Below, piece after piece: positions 43,526 to 55,990 of a stretch of DNA of 64,000 nt; positions within the stretch are counted from its first letter, which is position 1; each line of letters opens with the position of its first letter. The DNA comes from Ornithodoros turicata (Eukaryota > Arthropoda > Arachnida > Ixodida > Argasidae). The DNA lies in the NCBI RefSeq assembly GCF_037126465.1, contig NC_088201.1, positions 133,452,052 through 133,516,051 of the forward strand. Reading direction: 5' to 3'. The position numbers and the translations under genes are program-made. Below the pieces are notes generated by a model. The model worked only from the letters and a program-made list of their open reading frames with translations, did no database searches and had not been told where the DNA came from.

Positions 43526-43689
43526 GTTGAAGTGGCTTCACTTAGAGCGGCCTGTTCGGACAGAGGTTAGCTTGTATGAGGCCGCTCCTCCGGTATGCGA
43601 GCGCTCATTGGTTGGTTTGAAATTATGAACTTTCCTTGGCGCGCTCAAGCCGGCGACACCAGGTGCATTCTCTTCGCTTGCACCTCCTG

Positions 43690-43795
43690 CACCACATCTG
43701 AACTGGGTTATTTGCGTGCTGCACTTTCCCGTTGAAAAGAAAGGCATTACTAATAAAGTTCCTTTCAGCTGGAAAGTGCAGCGCCCGAAAACCCG
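43690..43795. repeat. short inverted repeat GTGCTGCACTTTCC
   Basis: CGTGCTGCACTTTCCCGTTG near 43715 pairs with CAGCTGGAAAGTGCAGCGC near 43770, across AAAGAAAGGCATTACTAATA. It may be a small MITE. Confidence 0.5.
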
Positions 43796-43952
43796 TCTTG
43801 CGTGGAGTCCAAGGTAGTGCAGTCCAGTGCAAGTGAAAAGAATGCGCTAACCCGTGTCGGCGGTGCCGGTGCATTTCGAAATGCATTGGGTGCAGCAGGG
43901 ACGCAAGCAAAGCATCTATGCCGGTACCGCTTTGAATGGTTTTTAGTGTCCT

Positions 43953-44118
43953 AACATGTTGTCGATACCGACTCTGAAAAGCTCGGTGCCTCATGGATAC
44001 TTCTGCAAGTTAATTCAGTGATAGATAAGTGGAAGGGAGGTCTGCTTCGCATTGCTGGGTGCGACAACGATTCAAGAAGGACGAATACTGTGTTTTTCCG
44101 CTACACATTCGATGACAG
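43953..44118 (+). CDS. possible exon upstream of the Harbinger-like gene
   Basis: An open stretch reads VVDTDSEKLGASWILLQV, then DKWKGGLLRIAGCDND, then TVFFRYTFDDR, and ends at a strong donor, ACAG/GTAAGTC. The residue pattern looks coding-like, but no acceptor or start was fixed and no family was recognised. It may be unrelated to the transposase gene 1 kb downstream. Confidence 0.25.
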
Positions 44119-44879
44119 GTAAGTCAGTTCCTATTCCATTCTGCCGCTTAGCATAGCATAGCGCCACACCTGTGGCATATACGCAGCAGTTTGACGAGGT
44201 ACAAGCAGTTTGATGAGGTAGAATTTTTGGTTTTCAGGTTTCTGATCTCTATCTTTCTTGTTCAGGTATAAGCACTCAACCCATATCAGCTTCAGAATAG
44301 CATCTGCATGGATACAGTAGAATGAATAAGCCACTCAAAGTGGTTGGAGAATCATCTTTCTGCACAGCAGCTGCACAAGTTCCTTTGTGGCGTGTCAACC
44401 AGGCGCCTACACAAGCAGCAAAGGGATATGGACATGTTCTCTGTCATGCCGGATCTCTGAATGTGTGTGCCTGTGCGGCCAATATACTGTTGTTCTACTT
44501 TGAAACCTTCCAAGTGAGACATCAGCTATCAGTGAATGCAAAGTTGCTTCGACATATCATTCGAACTTCAGAAACAATGTTCATATCATGTTCGTGTTTT
44601 TCACAGCTGCAGCAGATTGCAGCTTGTGATTTGGAAATATCTATCTAAAAAAATAAAGCAGTTTGTGTAACAGAAACAGCCAACGCTTCCGCATTTCACT
44701 CGACGCGAACGAAAATCCACAACCACCCAGAACCGCCAAAGCGGGGGAGAGGGTAGAGAACAGATGAGAGAGGGAAGGGGGAAAGCACCCCCAGCGTCAC
44801 AGGTCACCCAGGGAGACAGAAAAAAGCAAAGCAAAAAAGCTACTCAACCGTCGTCCAACGATTGGCCCACGCTAGAGGT

Positions 44880-45077
44880 CACGTGAGATTTTCCCGACAA
44901 CAGAAATATGCTACACGTTCATCCCCCTGGGGCGCGTTCCCAGCCACGTCGTAGGTGCGCGAGCTCGCTATTGTTTCACCTATCCCTATAGCAACGGCTG
45001 GGTCACGTGACAGGCTTCGCGATGGAGGACTAAGGAGCCGTTCCCCGCTACCCCAGCGGCGGCTCGTGCATCACGTG
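44880..45077. promoter_or_regulatory. three CACGTG E-boxes upstream of HARBI1-like start
   Basis: CACGTG occurs at 44880, 45004 (within GTCACGTGAC) and 45072 (TCACGTGACC), all within 260 bp upstream of the ATG at 45138. The region is also GC-rich. CACGTG is bound by bHLH factors of the Myc/USF/MITF type; use here is inference. Confidence 0.4.
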
Positions 45078-45137
45078 ACCGTAGCCGTTGTGAGCGGAGG
45101 TAGGACGACCCGAACCTCTTCGGGGTTCGCGATCAAA

Positions 45138-48100
45138 ATGGCGGATCTGTTCGTCATTTTTGACGACGAGGGCATCGCCGATCGCGACCCGGAACGCACA
45201 TATTGCACTTACAGCGATGCTTTCGCTACGATGTCAGATGACAACTTCATTGCGACCTTCCGCTTGTCTAAGGACGCTGCTAGAGAGGTCTGCGAAGCTG
45301 TCAAGGGGGATCTAGAGCGCCGTAAGTATAACTATAGAAACTCGTACAGTGCACTTGCTAACTGCATTTGTGCAAAATGTCAAAGTTCCATTTTTAAACA
45401 AAGGCACATTTCAGCTCAGCAGTGGCGTCGTACAACCCTCAGCGTCGAGCAGAGAGTCTTAATGGCGCTACGGTTCTACGCCACTGGGGCATTCCTCGGC
45501 AACATTGCGAGGGAAGAAAGCTTCGTTTGCAGTAAGCATGCAATATCCGAGGCTCTCCACGCAGTGAGCCTAGCCATCACAATGAACCTTGCGCGGAAAT
45601 TTCTCCGGTTCCCCTCGACTCCAGAGGAAAAGCTGGAAGTAAAGCGCGGGTTCTACGAGTTGGCTGGGTTTCCTCGGTGCCTATAGGTAAGCGATCCTTG
45701 TTTTCCATAAACAACATAGGAATGCCTCTCACAATGCATGCAAGAATCATGATGAATAACACGTCTCCTCCGTTTCACTTTTTTTGCCTAAATGCAATGT
45801 GTAACAAAAAGTCACTATATAAAAACACAAACTGGATATAACATGAAATAGTAATGGTGATTAGCTTCCGCATTCGTGATCATGCAACTCCCTGGTACAA
45901 AATGAATGATTATCCCCTAAAAGTCGTGTCAGAGGGGAACATCCTCATTATTTGAGTGTATATTTTTCGCAGGTGCAATTGATGGTACCCAAGTGGTAAT
46001 ACAGCAACCGAGCCATGCTGATCCACGCTTCGTCGATGGAAACTACTATTGCCATAAGGGGTACCATTCCATCAACGTCTTGGCGGTGAGCAATTCTCGT
46101 ACTTTTTTCGCATTTATTTCTGCACAAATATTTCCAGAGTTCAAGGTAACTCGTTACTGTAACTAAGTTCCTTTTTTGGTAACTTGTAACGTAACTCGTT
46201 ACTTTTGCGCCGTGGTAACTTTCAGAGGAACCCGTTCCTTTTTTTTTGGTAACTTTGTCAAAGTAACTTAAGTTCCAAGTTACTTTTAACTCGCTTTTTA
46301 CTCATATCCACACATTTTCTTACTTTCTCTCCGGTTCCTTCATGGCATATTTTGCCATAAAACGTGATATTCAATGAGTGACAGTATTTTATTCCGGAAG
46401 TAAGAACCGCTGCCACCGAAATAAAGCTGAACCATTGCGCGCCCACAGGGGGTAAGATGCTAAGTGTTCGAAGAGACCTTTACCAGAGAAACGTCATTAT
46501 GACATTGGTAGATCGACTGAAACCGAAACAAAGCGGAAGGACGGCTGGGTTCCACGAACGGGCACTTGTTCGCTGTCTCCCATTGAAAGAAAAATAGGAC
46601 CGAGAGTCTCGCCCATTCAAGGGATCATGTCGTAATCCCCTCAAGACTGTGGCTTTCGGGCGCGACATTGTTCACCTAGCTTCGAGCGTAGTTCAATTCT
46701 ACCAAATTTTGGCGCTATCGAACACTATGACGTCATTTATTTACAAACAGGGAGAGGTCTATTGTTGGGCATAAAGGAAAACTATCTAAGCGTGTTGCAG
46801 TCCTCCGCAGGCAACTCAAGGTCTAACTCAACTGCTCGCGCGCTGCACCTGCGTAATGCCATTTTGTATCCTAAGTAACTTGGAAGTACCTCGTTCTTTT
46901 TGTTAAGTAACTCCCTAACTGCGAGTTAGATTTCATGCTGAAGAACTTCGTTATTAACCTAGTTGCACTTAACACGCGGTAACTTAACCTCTAACGAGTT
47001 CTTTTTGACGGGTAACTTCTCAATCTGTGAATATTTCATTTCAATTTTGTACCACAAAGTCAAAAAATCAATTAGGCAACTGTGTTTCCAGAACCATTGT
47101 ATTTCCAATGCCCCTATGTACATTCTCTTGCTTGTTTGTTGCCTTTTATGCATACAGAGGATGTTCACGCTGTAACATTGTACATCTTTCTAAGATCTGT
47201 GATGCGACCAGGCGCATTCTGTTCCTGAATGCCAGGTACCCGGGATCGTGCCATGATGCCTCTGTATGGGCAGCGTCCCAGCTCTGTCGAGATTGTCCCA
47301 CAATATTTGAAGATGGAGAGTGGCTAATTGGTGAGAATTTGGACGAATTTTAATTTGTCTGATACAGCCAACATAAAAGTAGATGAGACAGTTAAACTTA
47401 GCTTAGAATGATGAACAAAATACAAGCCTCACAATGCCCCTTTGCATGCTTTGATGTAAGAGAGAACGTATTGAGGGTGAGTGTTTGTGTTTCCCAGCAT
47501 GGCTTCGCACGTTGAAGGGAGGATGGCTAGCATGGTGTATCTGCTAGCTCCTCTGGACAGAAATTGAAGGATGTGGCATGGTACCCACTACTGGTGCCTT
47601 ATTGCTTCAGCGGCGAATTGAAGAAATAGAATAAAACGGAAACGTAGATTACACTGACGCGACCAGCTGCTCCCTGACGCTTGCTGAGTGCAAGCATGCA
47701 GTGAGTTGAAAGATTATTTCAGCACGTATGTTCGAATATTCATTTGATACAGCCATTCTCAGTACGATCAAACTAAAAAAGAAGTCTCTTACGTCTCATA
47801 ACATGTTTGGGTGACCTGCTTTGCACTACGTGCTATGATCACGATTGGGCATACATCTGCAGAATAATGGATGAGAGTTTTCAATTATCTACAGGAGACA
47901 GCACCTACCCCTTGCAGCCATGGCTGATGACGCCTGTCCGAACGCCAACGACACAGGAAGAAAAGAACTACAATGACGCACACTGTCGAACACGTATGCG
48001 CATTGAGCACTGTTTCGGCATGCTGAAGATGCGGTTCCGGTGCCTTCAGAGGTACCGCACCTTACACTTTGCTCCAGACCGGTCGTGCAACATCATAAAC

Positions 48101-48154
48101 GCTTGTGTGGTGTTGCACAACATGTGTATAGCGTACAACACTTCAGCTGCCTGA
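45138..48154 (+). pseudogene. HARBI1-like PIF/Harbinger transposase gene with two frame lesions
   Basis: There are five phase-consistent exons. 45138-45321: MADLFVIFDDEG... to ERR. 45415-about 45684: LSVEQRVLMALRFYATG, AREESFVCSKHAISEAL, FYELAGFPRCL. 45973-46085: GAIDGTQVVIQQPSHAD (first catalytic Asp), YHSINVLA. 47195-47330: ICDATRRILFLNARYPGS, HDASVWAASQL (second Asp), LIG. 47895-48154: DSTYPLQPWLMTP, RMRIEHCFGMLKMRFRCL (catalytic Glu), VVLHNMCIA. Exon 2 reads CTATAG where CTAG before GTAAGC would keep frame, creating a stop. An acidic tail LPDVGDAESGPDDD (48150-48318) is in another frame. It was probably once a host-like or autonomous transposase gene. Confidence 0.82.
46135..47029. mobile_element. 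hAT-type element with GTAACT repeats, in an intron of the Harbinger-like gene
   Basis: The host 8-mer AATATTTC is duplicated at 46127-46134 and 47030-47037. The ends CAGAGTTCAAGGTAACTCG and, reversed, CACAGATTGAGAAGTTACCC are imperfect TIRs. GTAACT/AGTTAC repeats fill 46140-46270 and 46870-47020. There is no transposase. It lies between exons 3 and 4 of the HARBI1-like gene. Confidence 0.85.
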
Positions 48155-48319
48155 TGTAGGTGACGCAGAAAGTGGGCCTGATGATGACATGACAGAAGAG
48201 GCACACGTTGCGGGGGCAGACGATGCAGAGGACAATGACAGTGCTGTTCCCACAAGCAGTCGTGCAACCCAGGTTAGAAGTCGCCTTATAGCACGGTGCT
48301 CTAGGCGACATCTTTAACT

Positions 48320-49910
48320 ACCTAACTGACTCCAGTGCTTGTGGAACTCTGTCACCAGTGGCCATAAAACTGTGCCTTTGACTTCTGCTCTACAACAGGG
48401 GCCTCAAACACCTGAGCAAGCTGTGTGACTGATTTTCAATTTCTTTTTCCAAGACTATTTTGTGAACAAAGTGCACAATACAGTTTGTAAATAGCAGGTA
48501 ATTTGGATTCTCCTGACAATTGTATTTGTTTCTGAGGGATTACACATTTTTGTTGCATTGTTTTTCACATTTTCAGTACTGGATTTGGAAAGGCATTTGA
48601 TTTATTTCCCTTTCATGCCATGTTGGGTTTTCCAGTAACAAATTTTGTATGCACACCATGACGGCTCCACATTAAGTGCACCTCTCCATTTTTTTCTTTT
48701 TAGCACATCACGGTATGCTATAATAAGGTGTTTTATGGTAAATGCTGTTGTGTGTTCTCTGTGTAGCCCTCTACGCAACCAACAACCTGATTTGAGTTTG
48801 AAGCCCCTGTTCTAGAGCTCATGAATTGTAGTGACATTCATTATTTGTTGTGCCATAATTTCGTGTGCGTCAGCCGTGCTACGTGCACAATTTTTTTTTT
48901 CTCACAGACGCCCTGTAGCTTATCTCACAGAGCGGCTTATCTGGAGACTATTTTTCCATCGTGTTTTCCCCATAGAGTGGTTTTAACAAAAGGGCCAACT
49001 GTGTTTTCGGAACAGCACTGCCCTGATAATGAACGAACAATACGTAATAGGGGCTTGTCCACATTCAGGTAGACTGACTTTCTGGTGCCTTCGCCAGGCA
49101 GCTTTAACGAAAGTGGTGTTAATGATTCATTTCTTGTGGAAGGCCACTGAACTGTTGCAGAAATCAGTCGTGTCGTATTGCACACGGCTTATCTGGCCAA
49201 AGATTTTCAAAAGACTTTCCTAAGGACAGTACCTGTAGCTTACGCGAATGAAATTACGGTACTCAACTCATTTTATTCTCCTGTACATACACATTTTAAG
49301 GTATACTCAATGACAGCGATGTGCATACATGTCACGCAACTGCCTTACAGTTTTCGAAGATTTTCAGTATTATATGTGGTGAATGTTTCCCTAGCAATGG
49401 AGGGGAAAAGTGAGAATTGGTTTATTTGTGATATCATAGTATTTGCTTTCACTTCCAGTTCTTACTCTTTGGAGGTAGCAATGAAATATTGAAAGATTTG
49501 TTTATGTACTTCTATTTCTGTACAGTGCACATTGCCTGTTCACAGCCAGTGTTCACAGTGTTGCAGTCCTAAATTCATGTGCCTCTGCTCTGTTCCTCCA
49601 GACTCATGCTGCCACTCGTAATTGCGAAATGCATTACGTGAATGTGTCATGTAATGTGGGAGAAGTGTACGGAAACACCACAAACTGCACACAGAGGATC
49701 AACTGACAGAAATGTGTGTGATCAACAAGGACAGACACCAGTAACGAAACTGACAGAACTGATTTATTGAAGGATTACAGTGCCCCGTGTCAAATATGTG
49801 CATGTCTTTATACCAGAGATGGGGAAATTAGTATACAAAACTCATTGCAGCTTAGGTTACAGTCCAAGAAATCTCAGTTACTAACAAATTTACATGTAAT
49901 GAAACTGAAC
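48320..49910. other. no recognisable gene
   Basis: The segment is AT-rich downstream of the transposase pseudogene. Frames 48821-49072 (plus) and 48937-49185 (minus) overlap without motifs, and nearby GCTTATCTGG is repeated at 48935 and 49188. Confidence 0.45.
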
Positions 49911-49919
49911 TTTCTCCAA

Positions 49920-50075
49920 GTTATTAGGGCTTTACGTCGCAAGAAAACTGAGATCACGAGTGACGCCACAGCGGTTGGTCTGTGGATTGCTTTTGCCCAC
50001 CTGAGGGTTCTTTAACGTGCGATGAAAGCTCATCACACGGCGCCCCGTATTTAACATCCCTCGAGGAAGACGTCC
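49920..50075. repeat. dispersed repeat, CTTTACGTCGC...TTCTTTAACGTG family
   Basis: It contains ACTGAGATCACGAGTGACGC, CACAGCGGTTGGTCTGTGG and GCCCACCTGAGGGTTCTTTA, then TTTAACGTGCGATGAAAGC. It is nearly identical to 62868-63060, and a short piece occurs at 59455-59490. It is a short interspersed element of uncertain class. Confidence 0.75.
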
Positions 50076-51079
50076 TCAGAAAAGTTAACTGACAAATGAA
50101 CATGTTCCTGAGGAAGTTACTGGAGCTCAAAAGCAACAAATTAAGGAAAAAGGTACTAAAAAAAGAAGCTTAGTTACAGTAGCCAGTTACCCCCAATACT
50201 ACAGGTTTTCCAGTCGTATTTAATCCTTATGCCGCCACTTTTAATCCTTATACCGTGGGATTTAATCCTTGTTCTGTTAAATTTAATCCTGGTGCAACCA
50301 ATTTTAATCCTTATGTCGTAATCCTAAATTCTCGGGTAATCTTTTCACTACTCTTTTCACTACAATGCGACAATGAGGGACTGCCGTATGATTTATGACC
50401 TATTTTGACTACTTCCTGGTTTACAGCAATACACTGACTTTTTTTACTACCCCTGCTCAGTGCACTACTATGTGATAGTATGAGACTACCTGCATAATTT
50501 ATGACTTGTTATGAGTATTTCCCTGTTTACGGCTACAAATTGACTTTTTATGACTATGCCTACTCTATGCACTACTATGAGTCCAGCTGACGGAGAGACT
50601 CGGAGAGTGTGATTCGGGAAGGTTCGTAGTGAGGGCAATGAAGAAGAATGTGCACTACTATGCACTACTTTGCACTACTTTTGTTGCACTTTGTTGCACT
50701 ACTATGAGATGGTATAGGACTACCTGCACGATTTATGACCCGTTTTGACTATTTCGTCCTTCACAGCCATAAATTGACTTTTTTGTAAATATGCCTACTC
50801 TATGCACTACCATGGGATAGTATGGGACTACCTGCATGGTTTATGAACTGGTATGACTATTTCCTTGTTTATGGGTATAGATTCACTTTTATGACTATGG
50901 CTACTCTATGCACTACGATGGGATAGTATGGGACTACCTACATGATTTATGACCTGATATGACTATTTCCTTGTTTATGGCTATAAAATGACTTTTTGTG
51001 ACCATGCATACTATATGCGCTACTATAGTATGGTATGGAGCTACCTACATGGTTTATGACCTAATATGGCTATTTCCTG

Positions 51080-51150
51080 GTTTATATTATATAAATATAT
51101 TTATATTATATATTTATATATATTATATTATAAATATATTTATATTATTA
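51080..51150. repeat. AT-rich TATATTATA tract
   Basis: A run of ATATTTATATTATA units inside the left arm of the foldback element. Confidence 0.8.
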
Positions 51151-52089
51151 TAAATTGACTTTTTATGACAATGGCTACTCCAAGCACTACTATTCGATGG
51201 TATGGGACTGCCTGCATGATTTACGGCCTGTTTTGGCTACTTACTCGTTAACACCCATAAATTGACTTTTTTGTGACTGTGCCTATACCCTATGCACTGC
51301 CATGGGATCGTGTGGGACTACCTCCATGATGTATGAGCTGTTATGACTATTTTCTTGTTTATAACTATGAATTGACTTTTGTGACTGCTGCCACGCACTG
51401 CTATGCTACTGCTCTATGCACTACAATGAGATGTGATGCGACTACCTGCATGATTTATGAACTGTATCGACTATTTCCTTCTTTGCCGCTATAATTTGAC
51501 TTTCTATGACTAGGATTACTCAATGCACTGCGGTGGGGTAGTATGGGACTACCTGCATAATATAAAACATGTGATCAGTACTTCCTTGTTTACGCCTATA
51601 AATGAACTTTTTGACTTTGACTACTACGTGCACCACTATGAGATAGTATGAGACTACCTGGAACTAACGCGAACTACCTGGAAAGTAGTTGCTTTGAAGC
51701 TGGAACATACAAATAGACAAGCACAACACTACCTTCGAGTTTCCTAGCAACAAGAACAATTGCAATAAGACATTCATCGAAAAGACCCGTTGTCTTTCTC
51801 GCCTCTTTCCAAATGTAAGTTGGTCAGCAATGACATGCACATCACAGTACGACATCTCGGTAATCAGTTCTTTATATTCTCGTCATGTTTCCATACAATC
51901 TATCGCATTGATCTCTAGATTGATCTATACATTGATCTCTTTTCGCGTCACAGGCCTTCTGTGTTAGAATGACGTAAGTCTAGTTCTTGAATTCTCACAT
52001 AGCATGCGTTATTGTGAACGTAGCCTTATACTATCCCATCGCTCAACCCAAAGTTCATTTGAACCCGCGAACATGGAACAGTCATAACA

Positions 52090-52235
52090 TGTCATAAATC
52101 GTGCAGAATAGTCTCGAGCTATTCCTGGCCGGATCCAGCCCACCAACGCTCTGTGATCAAAGCTCTTTTGACCTTCTGGACACATGAAACTCCTCATTCA
52201 TCGTTTTAAAATAAAGTTGTTACTGTTGTTGTATT
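52090..52235 (+). pseudogene. LINE 3' end fragment at the foldback centre
   Basis: SSYSWPDPA, then VIKALLTFWTHE, then AATAAAGTTGTTACTGTTGTTG resembles the same LINE C-terminus, 3' UTR and TTG tail seen at 13700-14083. It occupies the spacer between the inverted arms. Confidence 0.45.
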
Positions 52236-54976
52236 CCGTTCTAGTGCACACTGTAGTCGTAGTCACAAAAAGATCATTTGTAGCTGTAAACCAGGTCATA
52301 GATTATGTAGGTAGTCTTATAATATCCCTTTGTTGTGCAAATAATAGTTATATGTATAAAAATCAATTTGTAGCGACAAACGAGAAAATGGTCATAACAG
52401 GTCAAGAAACATTCAGGTATCTTAAATTAACCCATGGTAGTTCAAATAGTACACACAGTCATAAAAAATCATGTTGTTGTAAGCACGGGTTTAGTACAGC
52501 CTGTATATTACTTTCATAACAAATTTTCATTTAATAACAATGAAATAGTCATAACAGGTTATAGATCATGCATGTTGATGATGATGATGATTGGTAGGTT
52601 TCTGGCGCGGCGACAAGATCGTGCATGTGCTCCCATACTATAGCATAGTAGTGCATTTACCAACGATAGTCAATTTATAGCTGCAAACGAGGAAATAGTC
52701 ATAACTGGTCATAAACATTGCAGGTAGTCCCATATTACCAAACAATAGTGATGCAGGAAGCCAGAAACAAGGAAAGAATCGTAACAGGTCATAAAGCATA
52801 CACATAGTCCAATACCATCCGATTGTGGTGCATAGCGAAGCCCTGGTCATGGAAAAGTCAATTTATACCCATAAACAAGGGAATGGTCATATGAGGCCAT
52901 AAATCGTGCAGGTAGTCCCATTCCATCCCATAGTAGCGCATCGAGTAGTTATGGTCATAAAAAGTCAGTTTATAGCCATAAACAAGGAAATAGTCATATG
53001 AGGTCACAAATCGTGCAGGTAGTCCCATACTATCCCATAGTAGTGCTGAGAGTAGGCATAGTCATAAGAATCAATTTATACCCGTAAACAAGGAAACACT
53101 TAGTCAAAACAGGTCATAAATCACGAACGTTGTCTCATAGTATCAAATACGAGTGCACTGAACAGTGATAGTCACAAAAAGATTAATTTATTGCCATAAA
53201 CAAGGAAATAGTCATATGAGGTCATAAATCATGCAGGTAGTCCTATACCATACCATAGTAGTGCACAGAGTGGCCATGGTCACAAAAAGTCATTTTATAG
53301 CCATAAACAAGAAAATAGTTATATCAGGTCATGAAACATGTAGGTAGTCCCATACTATCCCATAGTAGCGCATAGAGTAGGTATATAGTCATAAAAAGTC
53401 AATTTATAGCCATAGACAAGGAAATAGCCATATCAGGTCATAAACCATGCAGGTAGTTCAACACCATATCATAGTAGTGCATAGAGTAGGCATAGTCACA
53501 AGAAAGTCATTGTATAGCCATAAATAAGAAAATAGTCATATAAGGTCATACATCATGTAGGTAGTCCCATACCATCCCATAGCAACGCATAGAGTAGGTA
53601 TAGTCATAAAAAGTCAATTTATAGCCATAAACAGGAAATAGACATATCAGGTCATAAATCATGAAGGTAGTCCCATACCACCCCATAGGTGGCGCAAAGA
53701 GTAGGTATGGTCATAAAAAGTCAATTGATAGCAATAAACAAGGAAATAGTCATGTCAGGTCATAAACCATGCAGGTAGTCCCTACTATCCCATGGTAGTG
53801 CATAAAGTAGGCATATTCACCAAAAGTCAATTTATGGCTGTAAACGAGGAATAGTCAAAACAGGTCATAATTCGTGCAGACAGTCCCATCCCATCCCATA
53901 GTATAGTGCAAGAGTAGGCATAATCATAAAATCAATTTATCCACGTAAACAAGGAAATAGTCATAATAGGTCATAAATCATGCAGGAAGTCCCATACTAT
54001 CACATAGGACTGCATTGGACAGTGATAGTCACAAAAGGGTCACCATATAGCCATAAACAAGGAAATAGTCATACCAGTTCATAAACCATGCAGGTAGTCC
54101 CGTACTATCCCATGGTAGAGCATAGAGTAGGCATATTCACGTAAAAGTCAATTTATGGCTGTAAAGGACGAAATAGTCCAAACGGGTAATAAATCGTGCA
54201 GGTATAAAAAGTAATTTGTAGCTGTAATTATGCAGGGAGTCCCATACTATCACATAGTAGTGCACTGAGCAGGGGTAGTCTCAAAAGTCAGTGTATGGCT
54301 GTAAACGAGGAAATAGTCAAGGTAGGTCATAAATCACACAGGTGGTCCAGCACTGTCGCATTGTAGTGAAAAGAATAGTGAAAAGCTAACCCGAGAATTT
54401 AGGATTAAATTCCGTGGCATAAGGATTAAAATTGGTAGCACCAGGATTAAATTTAAGAGAACAATGATTAAATCCCACGGTATAAGAATTAAAAGTGGCG
54501 GCATAAGGATTAAATCCAACAAAACAAGGATTAAAAGTGGCAGCATGAGGATTAAATCCCACGGTATAAGAATTAAAAGTGGCGGCATAAGGATTAAATC
54601 CAACAAAACAAGGATTAAAAGTTGCAGCATGAGGATTAAATTCCACGGTATAAGGATTAAGGCTACGGTCTTACGGTAGCCATCTTGAATTTACTTACGG
54701 ACTTCCTACGGCGGGGCGCCACCGCTGCGGTTTCCGTGGATGACCCCGTTAGGGAGAAACGCGCTTGGGACAGCCGCTGACTGAACCCTATGACCTTTAG
54801 TCTCTTCTCTATGCTATTGTACCCGGTGTTTATACGTGTGTAGAAGGGACGATTGTCTCGTAAAAGTCTTCTGAAACTGTCGTGCAAGACGGCGAGTTGA
54901 TTTTCGTGCTTTCGTGTTTTGATAGCACGGGGTAGCTGTCGCGCGCGTAGCGTGTGACGAAGACTGTGCAAAATAA

Positions 54977-55990
54977 CAGGGTGTCGGAGCGAACCGAAAA
55001 CCGGAACCGAAAACCGAAAAAAAAACGCTAATTTGGTGCGAACCGGAACGGAATCGAAACCGTATACGTTTTTTTTTTTCGCTCAGGAGGGACACCGAAA
55101 AATATATTTTACGGTTTTCGGTACAAGAAAAAACTTCCCCGGTTTGGACTACGGATAGGCGAATGAAACAGACGTCGTGTGCTCTGAAGTCATGTCATGG
55201 ATACTATCCGAGGGTTACGGTTACGGTGGAATGTGTGTCGGTATAGGCTCCCTTTGTAATGGTTTATAGTTCGCGCACGCACACAGACTTCGAGGTACAT
55301 GTGACTATCTAATGTGCCGTAGTGTTCGTTTTAATTTGATCCCCCAAAACTCTCCTCGACTAAACAGCGATCCAAGGGGGCTGCATAACGGCTTCTTTAT
55401 CGGTAATGTCGCGCAACGCGTCCTTTGTTTGAGAGCAGCTAAGTTGAATACATTTACGTATACGGGAGGGCAAGCCCGTGCAAAGTGGAAACTCTTTTGT
55501 GGACAGGACACGAAGAAAATAAAACGGAGCCGTCGGGCGCGTTTGTGAATGAAGGTGTTCCTCGATTTGCGTCGTACTCCTGCGGTGGTGCTTGCTGGCT
55601 AGACAGTAGCAACAGACATTCGGATGGGACGCAATCGCAACAAGCAAGAAAGTACTTTACGTATGACATCACGACAAACAAGTTCGTTTGTAGCATGCGT
55701 TTCAATAAAGGAGAAAGCCCATTTCAACAGACAGTAACCTACAGGAACCAGGAGCTACCAATTTCACAGCTGTCTATTGATATTAAATACCCTGTATGTG
55801 GAATAAACGGGTTTACGTTTCATAACATTGATTTTTTTTGTGGGGATGAATATTCCCAGCAGAAGCGGAACCGGTTAAAAACCGGTATGAACCGTAATTT
55901 TTTTAGCTCCGGAGCAGAGCCGGTACCGGATCGTTCGTGCTGTAACCGGAACGAAAACCGGAACGAAAAACGTTTCGGTTAGACACCCTG
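54977..55990. mobile_element. TIR element with CCGAAAACCG-repeat ends
   Basis: The ends are CAGGGTGTC then GGAGCGAACCGAAAACC, and reversed CAGGGTGTCTAACCGAAACG. The subterminal blocks are AACCGAAA/AACCGG repeats, as in the hAT-type element at 5225. CAGGG ends are hAT-like, but only a 5-bp AATAA match flanks it. The plus frame 55485-55982 includes KYFTYDITTNKFVC, which weakly recalls a BED zinc-finger start; this is unproven. Confidence 0.7.

Larger units (their letters stand above)
50215..54662. mobile_element. giant foldback element with satellite arms
   Basis: The outer arms are 21-bp tandem units (TTTAATCCTTATGCCG-like at 50215-50345, inverted at 54390-54662). The inner arms are units of about 105-110 bp (TGCACTACTATGGGATAG, GACTACCTGCATGATTTATG, CTATTTCCTTGTTTA, AAATTGACTTTTT), running forward at 50440-51660 and inverted at 52230-54360. 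The arms are about 1.4 and 2.4 kb around a centre of about 570 bp, so the whole 4.4 kb can fold back. No transposase is recognised. Confidence 0.9.

Noticed and set aside
54334..54679. Repetitive FNPYAATFN-type proteins on both strands
   Set aside because: They are translations of the 21-bp satellite in the foldback arms; a multiple-of-three period without stops explains them.
54977..55990. 8-bp hAT duplication around the CCGAAA element
   Set aside because: Only AATAA (5 bp, low complexity) matches at the borders, so the superfamily was not asserted.
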